Below are positions 20,904 through 27,620 of a stretch of 64,000 nucleotides of DNA, piece by piece. The position numbers were made by a program, and so were the translations under genes. The notes beneath the pieces were generated by a model. That model was not told the origin of the DNA. It saw nothing but the letters and a program-made list of their open reading frames with translations, and searched no databases. How positions within the stretch are numbered: the stretch's first letter is position 1; each line of letters opens with the position of its first letter. Source of the stretch: Streptomyces rapamycinicus NRRL 5491 (GTDB taxonomy: Bacteria; Actinomycetota; Actinomycetes; Streptomycetales; Streptomycetaceae); the NCBI RefSeq assembly GCF_024298965.1, contig NZ_CP085193.1, forward strand, positions 2,666,001-2,730,000, read 5' to 3'.

Positions 20904-21458
20904 CTAGGCCCCCGGCTGGGGCCAGGCGTCGGCGAGCAACCGGCGGGTGTCGGCGAGGAGTTGCGGCAGCACCTTGGTCGTGCCGATCACGGGCATGAAG
21001 TTGGTGTCCCCGCCCCAGCGCGGCACCACATGCTGATGCAGATGCGCCGCGATTCCGGCGCCCGCCACGGTCCCCTGGTTCATGCCGATGTTGAAACCGT
21101 GCGCACCCGAGGCGGTACGCAGCGCGGTCATGGCGGCCTTGGTGTATTCCGCGAGCTCCACCGTCTCCTCGGCGGTGAGGTCGGTGTAGTCGGCGATGTG
21201 CCGGAACGGGACGACCATGAGATGGCCGCCGGTGTACGGATACAGATTGAGCACGGCGTACACGGACTCGCCGCGAGCGATGATCAAGCCGTCCTCGTCG
21301 GACTTCTCCGGAATGGAGCAGAACGGACAGCCATCGCCCGCGCCCGGGCCGGTCGGCTTGTTCTCCCCTTGGATGTAGGCCATCCGATGGGGCGTCCACA
21401 GGCGCTGGAACGCGTCAGGCGTCCCCACTCCGATCTGCTGTTCCGGCTCACTCGTCAT
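20904..21458 (-). CDS. HIT family protein, Ap4A phosphorylase-like
   Basis: Nucleotide hydrolase/transferase of the histidine triad family. About 184 aa (start ATG 21456-21458, MTSEPEQQ; another ATG lies 12 bp upstream). Contains a CPFC metal-type pair near residue 43, the core YPYTGGHLMVVPFRHIADY, Asn-x-Gly-x-Asn-Gln-Gly, and the triad HLHQHVVPRW near 139. The mycobacterial equivalent at the same place (between thrS and pgsA) is Rv2613c, reported as an Ap4A phosphorylase (recalled). Adjacent thrS makes the link attractive because aminoacyl-tRNA synthetases generate Ap4A. Confidence 0.9.
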   Translation of the reverse strand: MTSEPEQQIGVGTPDAFQRLWTPHRMAYIQGENKPTGPGAGDGCPFCSIPEKSDEDGLIIARGESVYAVLNLYPYTGGHLMVVPFRHIADYTDLTAEETVELAEYTKAAMTALRTASGAHGFNIGMNQGTVAGAGIAAHLHQHVVPRWGGDTNFMPVIGTTKVLPQLLADTRRLLADAWPQPGA

Positions 21459-21496
21459 GCGGGCCAGCATATTCGCCCCGCAGAGGTGAGGAAGAG

Positions 21497-21530
21497 CCGA
21501 GGGGCGGCCCTGGTCAGGGCCGCCCCTCGG
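21497..21530 (-). terminator. Terminator downstream of thrS
   Basis: A 15-bp perfect stem (21497-21511 with 21516-21530) with a GGTC loop lies 31 bp beyond the thrS stop and just before the HIT gene. Confidence 0.85.
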
Positions 21531-21561
21531 AATCCGGGCCTCCGTGGAGACCGCTGTTGGA

Positions 21562-23541
21562 TCAGACCTGGATCCGGCGCTCCACGGCGTCGGCGATCTC
21601 GGCCAGCGCCTGGTCGATCGGGATGCCGTTCTTCTGCGAGCCGTCCCGGTAGCGGAAGCTCACCGCGCCGTTCGCGACGTCGTCGTCACCGGCGATCACC
21701 ATGAACGGGATCTTGGACTTCTGGGCGTTCCTGATCTTCTTCTGCATCCGGTCCGAGGACGAGTCCACCTCCATCCGCAGCCCCTTCGTCTTGGCCTGCG
21801 CGGCGAACTCCTCCAGATACGGCACATGGGTGTCGCCGATCGGGATGCCGACCGCCTGGACCGGGGCGAGCCACACCGGGAAGGCGCCCGCGTAGTGCTC
21901 CAGCAGCACCGCGAAGAAGCGCTCGATCGAGCCGAAGAGCGCCCGGTGGATCATGACGGGCTGCTGGCGGGAGCCGTCCGCGGCGGTGTACTCCAGCTCG
22001 AACCGGGCCGGCTGGTTGAAGTCGACCTGGATGGTCGACATCTGCCAGGTGCGGCCGATCGCGTCCCGGGCCTGGACCGAGATCTTGGGGCCGTAGAAGG
22101 CCGCGCCGCCCGGATCCATGACCAGCTCCAGGCCCTGCTTCTCGGCGGCCTTGCGCAGCTCCTCGGTGGCCTCTTCCCACTGATCGTCGCTGCCCATGAA
22201 CTTGTCGGAGTCGTCCCGGGTGGACAGCTCCAGATAGAAGTCGCTCAGACCGTAGTCGCGGAGCAGGTCCAGCACGAAGGTGAGCAGATTGTCCAGCTCA
22301 TCGGCCATCTGCTCCTTGGTGCAGTAGATGTGCGAGTCGTCCTGGGTGAAGCCCCGGGCCCGGGTCAGGCCGTGGACGACGCCGGACTTCTCGTAGCGGT
22401 AGACCGTGCCGAACTCGAAGAGCCGCAGCGGCAGCTCGCGGTAGGACCGCCCGCGCGCCCGGAAGACCAGGTTGTGCATCGGGCAGTTCATGGCCTTGAG
22501 GTAGTAGTCCTGGCCCTCGAACTCCATGGGCGGGAACATGCCGTCCATGTAGTGCGGCAGATGGCCGGAGGTCTCGAAGAGCTTGGCCTTGGTGATGTGC
22601 GGGGTGTTGACGAACTCGTACCCCGCCTCCTCGTGGCGCTTGCGCGAGTACTGCTCCATCTCCTTGCGGATCACGCCGCCCTTGGGGTGGAACACCGCGA
22701 GGCCCGAGCCCAGCTCGTCGGGGAAGGAGAACAGGTCCAGCTCCGCGCCCAGCTTGCGGTGGTCGCGCTTCTCGGCCTCGGCGAGGAAGTCCAGGTACGC
22801 CTTCAGCTCGTCCTTGGTCGGCCAGGCGGTGCCGTAGATCCGCTGGAGCTGGGGGTTCTTCTCGCTGCCCCGCCAGTACGCGGCGGCGCTGCGCATCAGC
22901 TTGAAGGCCGGGATGTTCCGGGTGGTCGGCAGGTGCGGACCGCGGCACAGGTCCTTCCAGCACAGCTCGCCGGTCTTGGCGTCGAGGTTGTCGTAGATGG
23001 TCAGCTCGCCCGCGCCGACCTCGGCCGACGCCCCCTCGGCGGCGTCCGCGGCCGACCCCTTGAGCCCGATCAGCTCCAGCTTGTACGGCTCGGCGGACAG
23101 CTCCTCGCGCGCGTCCTCGTCGGTGACCGCGCGGCGGGAGAACCGCTGCCCCCGCTTCTGGATCTCCTGCATCTTCTTCTCGATGCGCTTGAGATCGTCC
23201 GGGTGGAACGGGGTCTCGACGTCGAAGTCGTAGTAGAAGCCGTCCTTGATCGGCGGGCCGATGCCCAGCTTCGCCTCCGGGAACAGCTCCTGCACCGCCT
23301 GGGCCATGACATGCGCGGTGGAGTGGCGGAGGATGTCCAGACCGTCCTGGCTGGTGATCTCCACCGGCTCGATCTCGTCACCCTCGGCCGGCTGGTACGC
23401 CAGGTCCTTGAGCTGCCCGCCCACGCGCACGGCGACGATCGAGCGGTCGCCGGTGAAGAGGTCCGCCGTCGTAGTGCCCGTGGCCACCACGCGTTCTTCC
23501 CGCTCGGAATCGCGTTGGATGATCACACGGACGTCTGACAC
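21562..23541 (-). CDS. thrS: Threonine--tRNA ligase
   Basis: Class II aminoacyl-tRNA synthetase. 659 aa, GTG start with AGGAGAG upstream. Domains: N-terminal TGS (~1-65); editing domain with the HxxxH element in [12 protein letters not shown] and [13 protein letters not shown]; catalytic core with [24 protein letters not shown] (motif 1 area), zinc-binding Cys/His in [10 protein letters not shown], motif 2 [21 protein letters not shown] (located, not a full quotation), motif 3 [16 protein letters not shown]; anticodon-binding domain from [15 protein letters not shown]. Editing residues are present. Confidence 0.97.
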   Translation of the reverse strand: MSDVRVIIQRDSEREERVVATGTTTADLFTGDRSIVAVRVGGQLKDLAYQPAEGDEIEPVEITSQDGLDILRHSTAHVMAQAVQELFPEAKLGIGPPIKDGFYYDFDVETPFHPDDLKRIEKKMQEIQKRGQRFSRRAVTDEDAREELSAEPYKLELIGLKGSAADAAEGASAEVGAGELTIYDNLDAKTGELCWKDLCRGPHLPTTRNIPAFKLMRSAAAYWRGSEKNPQLQRIYGTAWPTKDELKAYLDFLAEAEKRDHRKLGAELDLFSFPDELGSGLAVFHPKGGVIRKEMEQYSRKRHEEAGYEFVNTPHITKAKLFETSGHLPHYMDGMFPPMEFEGQDYYLKAMNCPMHNLVFRARGRSYRELPLRLFEFGTVYRYEKSGVVHGLTRARGFTQDDSHIYCTKEQMADELDNLLTFVLDLLRDYGLSDFYLELSTRDDSDKFMGSDDQWEEATEELRKAAEKQGLELVMDPGGAAFYGPKISVQARDAIGRTWQMSTIQVDFNQPARFELEYTAADGSRQQPVMIHRALFGSIERFFAVLLEHYAGAFPVWLAPVQAVGIPIGDTHVPYLEEFAAQAKTKGLRMEVDSSSDRMQKKIRNAQKSKIPFMVIAGDDDVANGAVSFRYRDGSQKNGIPIDQALAEIADAVERRIQV

Positions 23542-23692
23542 CGGTCTCTCCTGACTGATGGATGGCTCCCCGCGGCGAATGCCGCGCAGCGTGAATCGTA
23601 CCGAGCCGACGGGCGGGACCGCGAAACGGCTGTGGACGCCGTCACCGCCCGGGGCGGCTCTCGCCCGACGCCATCACGGTCCCCGGCGGCGG

Positions 23693-24898
23693 TCAGGGGC
23701 CGCCGCCGCACGCCTCCTCGAAGAAGTCCAGGTTCTCCTGGAGCGACTTGACCAGCCGGTCCCGCTCGGCCTCGTCCACCTGGACCGGGGTGACACCGCC
23801 GGCCCCGCTGAGCCGCCGGAAGCCGCCGCTGCTCTCCAGCCGCCCGCGCACCCGGATCGGCAGCCCCACCAGATGAGCATGGCCGGCGATGCGGTAGTCC
23901 TCCTCGTCCAGGGTGATCCGCACCCGCGCGACCTCCGCCCCGGAGAGCACCCGCAGCCGCACGGTCCCGGGACCGCCGGGGCCGGTACGGCGCAGCCGCA
24001 CCACCGCGCCCGTGAGGCACACCGGTACGGACGGCTCATCCCGGACATAGCGGGCGCCCGCCTCCCTCAGCCCCGGGAGGTCACCGGGCGAGAACTCCAC
24101 TGGATCGGGCCGGGCGGCGAACCCCTGCGGCGGACCGGCGGCCGGTGACCACTCCAGCGCCACCCGCGCCCCTTCCGTGCCCTGGACCAGCGCGATCACC
24201 GCCTCGGTCAGCTCCCGGCTGGCCCCCGCCGCGACCGCCGCGTCATACGCCTCCATCCCGCCGGTCGTCCGGTGGTAGTCGGCGGCGTCCCGGAGGGCGT
24301 ACAGCGCGCGCAGCAGGGTGACGGCGGTGACGCGGCCGTCCTCCTCGACGGGGACGAAGACGGTCAGCTCACGGCCACCGGACTCGGCGCCCGGGGGCCC
24401 GGTCAGCACCCGCTCCAGGGACGCCTCGGCGGCGCGGCGGTGCCGGGCGCCGTAGTAGCCCGCGCGGCCGCGGGCGGCGAGCGCTCCGGCCAGCAGGGTG
24501 TCGCGGGCGGCGGCGCGCAGCCGCTCCTGCGCGGTCCAGGCGGAGGTGCCACCGGGGGATTCGGGCACCTCGCGCCGCCAGCGGATCTCGTCGCTGGGCA
24601 CGGCGAGGCCGGTGAGCACCTCGCGGGCGGAGGGCGCGGCGCTGCGGCTGAGCGCCATCAGCGCCTCGCCGAGCAGATCGCCGCTGTCGGGGAAGTCCCG
24701 GCTCTCGGGCACCAGCAGGCTGGTGGCGCCCGAGAGCCGGCCCGGCGGGGTCCAGCGGGCGTAACGCCCAGGGGCGCCACCGCGGCGGCGCCAGCCGTGC
24801 CGGGCGAGCAGGGCGCCGAGGACGGCCGGATCCACCTCGTCGGGGCGCGGGACCGACGAGGGTGCCGGGTCGTCCTGGGGCCATGGTCGGTCCATCAC
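23693..24898 (-). CDS. Uncharacterised protein paired with the DUF4365 gene
   Basis: 401 aa, no family recognised. The N-terminal ~290 residues are Arg/Ala-rich and mostly helical (LLARHGWRRRGGAPGRYARWTPPG, then AQERLRAAARDTLLAGALAARGRAGYYGARHRR). The last ~100 residues look like a small beta barrel: SVPVCLTGAVVRLRRTGPG, GTVRLRVLSGAEVARVRITL, HLVGLPIRVRGRLESSGGF, ending in an acidic helix LVKSLQENLDFFEEACGGGP. Start GTG (24896-24898) overlaps the upstream DUF4365 stop as GTGA, with an ATG as second codon. Tight coupling implies a joint function. Confidence 0.8.
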   Translation of the reverse strand: MMDRPWPQDDPAPSSVPRPDEVDPAVLGALLARHGWRRRGGAPGRYARWTPPGRLSGATSLLVPESRDFPDSGDLLGEALMALSRSAAPSAREVLTGLAVPSDEIRWRREVPESPGGTSAWTAQERLRAAARDTLLAGALAARGRAGYYGARHRRAAEASLERVLTGPPGAESGGRELTVFVPVEEDGRVTAVTLLRALYALRDAADYHRTTGGMEAYDAAVAAGASRELTEAVIALVQGTEGARVALEWSPAAGPPQGFAARPDPVEFSPGDLPGLREAGARYVRDEPSVPVCLTGAVVRLRRTGPGGPGTVRLRVLSGAEVARVRITLDEEDYRIAGHAHLVGLPIRVRGRLESSGGFRRLSGAGGVTPVQVDEAERDRLVKSLQENLDFFEEACGGGP

Positions 24899-25473
24899 GG
24901 TCTCCCTCCCGCCCCGACCCGGGTCATGATCTCGCAGAGCGCGCGGTCGTCGAAGATCCGCGAGGTCGGGATCCGCACGGTGGTCCGGCGGCGGCCCGTG
25001 ACCGCGTGGCCGGCCAGATTGATCCAGTAGCAGCAGTGGCGCAGGGACAGGCGGTCATGCCCGGCGCGCAGCCAGTCCTCCTGGCCGCGCGGCACGATCA
25101 TCACCACGAGGATCTTGTGCACGGAGACCGGGCTGCGGGCCAGCTTGACCAGGTGGTCGTTGTCGAGCGTGAAGGCGAAGGTCGGCCCCGGAGGGTCCGG
25201 TGCGATCTGGTACGTGGCCTTGAGCTGCACCTTGATGGTGACCTCGTCGTCCACGGCGTGGCCGGGGGCGCTGTGGCTGACGTGCCAGTCGATGCCGTGG
25301 TCGGGGAAGGGCTGGGCCAGTGAGCAGCCCGCTGCGGCGGCCACCGCGTGCAGATAGCCCACCTGAAGGGTCTCCATACAGGCGGTGGTGGCGATTTGGC
25401 CACGCACGGGAGGTGATCCGCTCAGGGCAAGGCCGCTCGCCGTCGGGGCCGGTTCGGGTGCTGCGAGCGTCAT
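24895..25473 (-). CDS. DUF4365 domain protein, nuclease-fold candidate
   Basis: 192 aa, ATG start with GGAAGG upstream. The segment GIDWHVSH ... DDEVTIKVQLKAT near residues 60-95 has the spacing of a PD-(D/E)xK-type active site with Asp, then Gln-x-Lys, which is how DUF4365 proteins are usually described. The rest contains FTLDNDHLVKLARSPVSVHKILVVMIVP, typical of the family's core. Whether it cuts DNA is not known. It overlaps the next gene by four bases. Such domains occur in defence-associated proteins, but here the pair sits in conserved housekeeping surroundings. Confidence 0.75.
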   Translation of the reverse strand: MTLAAPEPAPTASGLALSGSPPVRGQIATTACMETLQVGYLHAVAAAAGCSLAQPFPDHGIDWHVSHSAPGHAVDDEVTIKVQLKATYQIAPDPPGPTFAFTLDNDHLVKLARSPVSVHKILVVMIVPRGQEDWLRAGHDRLSLRHCCYWINLAGHAVTGRRRTTVRIPTSRIFDDRALCEIMTRVGAGGRP

Positions 25474-25633
25474 GTCCGTGACGCCTTCCGGTCGTCGCCG
25501 GCTTCGTACACCTGTGTTGTCTCCGCGTCAGGACCTCGGCAAACAGCGGCGGTTCGAGGTCCTCCCTCCGGGTATCACCTGGTCGGGGCGGGATCAGATG
25601 TCATCGAGGGGAAATGCACGAGGAGTTGAGGCC

Positions 25634-26359
25634 ATGCCGTCCTGGTTCGAAGGGCCGCTCGCCGCCTTTGACACGGAGACCACGGGTGTCGATGTCGAGC
25701 ATGACCGGATCGTATCGGCGGCCCTGGTGGTGCAGCGCGGGACCGGAAGTCTCCCGGAGGTCCGGCGCTGGCTGGTGAGTCCGGGGGTGCCGGTGCCGTC
25801 GGCGGCCACCGAGATACACGGTCTGACCGACGCTCATCTCCAGCGCCACGGCAGATGGCCGGCGCCGGTGGTGGACGAGGTGGCGCGGGCGATAGCGGAG
25901 CAGGTCACGCGGGGCACCCCGCTGGTGATCATGAACGCGCCGTTCGATCTGACCCTGCTGGACCGGGAGTTGAAGCGGCATCGCAACTCCAGCCTGGCGG
26001 GCTATCTTTCGCTGCGCTCGATGACCGTTCTGGATCCGCGGGTGCTGGACAAGCATCTGGACCGCTATCGCAAGGGCCGCCGCACCCTGATCGATCTGTG
26101 TGAGCACTACGGCGTGGAGCTGACCGGCGCGCATGACGCGGCGGCGGACGCGGCGGCCGCACTGCATGTCGTACGGGCGGTGGGCCGCCGGTTCGCCTCC
26201 CGCCTTGAGACCCTGACACCCGCCGAACTGCACGCGCGCCAGACGGTCTGGTACGCGGCGCAGGCCCGGGGGCTGCAGGCGTGGTTCGCGCTCAACGGCT
26301 CGGACGAGATCTGCGACCCGGCGTGGCCACTGCGTCCGGACCTTCCGGCCGCGGCCTGA
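25634..26359 (+). CDS. DnaQ-like 3'-5' exonuclease (DEDDh)
   Basis: 241 aa from ATG 25634 with AGGAG 8 bp upstream; the longer frame from 25385 overlaps the divergent DUF4365 gene. The three Exo motifs are visible: ExoI AAFDTETTGVD (residues ~11-21), ExoII NAPFDLTLLD, and ExoIII GAHDAAADAAAALHV with the His and Asp of a DEDDh active site. A stand-alone proofreading-type exonuclease; the polymerase or repair partner cannot be told from context. Its 3' end converges on the VOC gene. Confidence 0.92.
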   Translation: MPSWFEGPLAAFDTETTGVDVEHDRIVSAALVVQRGTGSLPEVRRWLVSPGVPVPSAATEIHGLTDAHLQRHGRWPAPVVDEVARAIAEQVTRGTPLVIMNAPFDLTLLDRELKRHRNSSLAGYLSLRSMTVLDPRVLDKHLDRYRKGRRTLIDLCEHYGVELTGAHDAAADAAAALHVVRAVGRRFASRLETLTPAELHARQTVWYAAQARGLQAWFALNGSDEICDPAWPLRPDLPAAA

Positions 26360-26384
26360 CGTACGAACTCGGCGCGCTTGACCG

Positions 26385-26462
26385 CTCAGGCCCGGCGCGC
26401 CTGACGTTCAGGCCCGGCCCGGCAGCTGGCTCCAGGCCCGGCGCCGGACGTTCAGGCCCGGC
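26385..26462. repeat. Copies of the VOC gene stop region
   Basis: The 16-mer GACGTTCAGGCCCGGC occurs at 26403-26418 and 26447-26462; shorter copies (CTCAGGCCCGGC, TCCAGGCCCGGC) lie at 26385 and 26431. The copy at 26447 contains the stop of the minus-strand VOC gene (TCA at 26452-26454). Confidence 0.8.
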
Positions 26463-26823
26463 GGAGCGAGAAGGGGTGGCCGGCCGGGTCGGAGTAGATC
26501 CGTATGTCGCGCAGGCCACCGTTGTTCTTGGTGTCCAGCGGCCGGGCGCCCAGGTCGACGACCTGGCGTTCCGCGGCGTCGACGTCCTCCACCAGCAGGT
26601 CCAGATGCGCCTGCTGGGAGTCGTCCGGCCGTGGCCAGCTCGGCGGGGCGAAGCCGTGGTCCCGCAGGAAGGCCATCCGCGACCCGCCGGGTGCGACGAT
26701 CTCGACTCGGTCCGGGGTGGTCAGCGGCTGGATCTCCGCGCCGAGCACCCGGGCGTAGAACTCGGCGAGCTCTTCGGGTTCGGCACAGTCCAAGGACAGT
26801 ACGGCTGCGGTCGCGACGGCCAT
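26452..26823 (-). CDS. VOC family (glyoxalase/bleomycin resistance fold) protein
   Basis: 123 aa, one complete VOC module of two beta-alpha-beta3 halves: LSLDCAEPEELAEFYARVLGAEI at the start, LDLLVEDVDAAERQVVDLGARPL in the middle and the family-typical ending IYSDPAGHPFSLRRA. Enzymatic role cannot be assigned; VOC proteins range from dioxygenases and lyases to antibiotic-binding proteins. GAGGGG precedes the ATG. Confidence 0.88.
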   Translation of the reverse strand: MAVATAAVLSLDCAEPEELAEFYARVLGAEIQPLTTPDRVEIVAPGGSRMAFLRDHGFAPPSWPRPDDSQQAHLDLLVEDVDAAERQVVDLGARPLDTKNNGGLRDIRIYSDPAGHPFSLRRA

Positions 26824-26896
26824 GAGTTCCCCTCCACATCGTCACCCACGGAAGCTTTATCCGGATACCCCGCTCCTGGCCGTACAAGCACACAAA

Positions 26897-26934
26897 CATG
26901 AGGCCGGGCCGCCTGCTGGCGGCCCGGCCTCATG
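26897..26934 (-). terminator. Terminator of tRNA-Val copy 1
   Basis: A 17-bp perfect stem (26897-26913 with 26918-26934) with a TGCT loop begins 3 bp after the encoded CCA end of the tRNA. Confidence 0.9.
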
Positions 26935-26937
26935 GGG

Positions 26938-27012
26938 TGGTGGGCGATACTGGGTTCGAACCAGTGACCTCTTCGGTGTGAACGAAGCGCTCTCCCACTG
27001 AGCTAATCGCCC
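26938..27012 (-). tRNA. tRNA-Val(CAC), copy 1
   Basis: A full cloverleaf reads on the minus strand: acceptor GGGCGAT/ATCGCCC, anticodon stem CTTCG/CGAAG with loop TTCACAC (anticodon CAC, Val GUG codons), T-loop TTCGAAC. The 72-nt body spans 26941-27012 and CCA is encoded at 26938-26940. Body identical to the copy at 34472-34543. A promoter-like TTGAAC (27077-27082) and TATTGT (27053-27058), 18 bp apart, lie upstream. Confidence 0.95.
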
Positions 27013-27078
27013 GGGTTGTTCTCTTCGGGATCTCCCCGGTGGAACGACCTGAACAATACAGGTCGCGGCGGGTTTGGT

Positions 27079-27588
27079 TCAAACCGCATTTCCGCCGGAG
27101 GGTCCGGAGGCCGGACCGGGCGGCGCCCCCGCCGGACCGGCGGGCCGCGCGGCGAGGTGCGCCCGCAGCCCCCGCAGCCCGGAGCGCATCATCAGGGCGT
27201 GGTTGACCCGGAAGACGGGGCGCCCGGGGAGCGCGAGACGGCGCAGCAGCGGCTTGCGGGCCACCACCTCCTGTTCGAAGAGGGCGCGGGTGCCGGTCCC
27301 CTGGGGCAGCACCGTCCAGCGCGCCCAGCCCTCCAGATCGCCCGCGAAGCCGATCTCCAGCACGCCGTCCGCCGGGTCCTGCCGTGCCTCGCTGACGATC
27401 AGCCGCAGGTCGTACGGGACGAGGGAGCGGAAGCGGGCGGCGCCGCTGCGCTCGTCGATCCGCCGGACCTCACGGACCTGGGGCCACCACCGCGGATAGT
27501 CGTCGCCGTTCGCCAGCACCGCGAAGACGGCGGCGGGCGGAGCGTCGAGGTCCCATCGGCTGCGGAAACGGTAATGGCACCAGTCCAT
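27079..27588 (-). CDS. SRPBCC family (START-like) protein
   Basis: 169 aa. Begins with YRFRSRWDLDAPPAAVFAVLANGDDYPRWWPQVREV, the usual opening of polyketide-cyclase/dehydrase-like SRPBCC proteins (Trp-x-x-Asp-Ala-Pro and Tyr-Pro-x-Trp-Trp). The middle forms the expected antiparallel sheet and a C-terminal helix (VNHALMMRSGLRGLRAHLAAR) closes the hydrophobic cavity. Ligand unknown. The Gly/Pro-rich tail is disordered. The stop codon overlaps the presumed -35 of the tRNA-Val promoter. Confidence 0.85.
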   Translation of the reverse strand: MDWCHYRFRSRWDLDAPPAAVFAVLANGDDYPRWWPQVREVRRIDERSGAARFRSLVPYDLRLIVSEARQDPADGVLEIGFAGDLEGWARWTVLPQGTGTRALFEQEVVARKPLLRRLALPGRPVFRVNHALMMRSGLRGLRAHLAARPAGPAGAPPGPASGPSGGNAV

Positions 27589-27620
27589 GCCCTCAGTCTG
27601 GTCCGGCCATCACGGCATGG

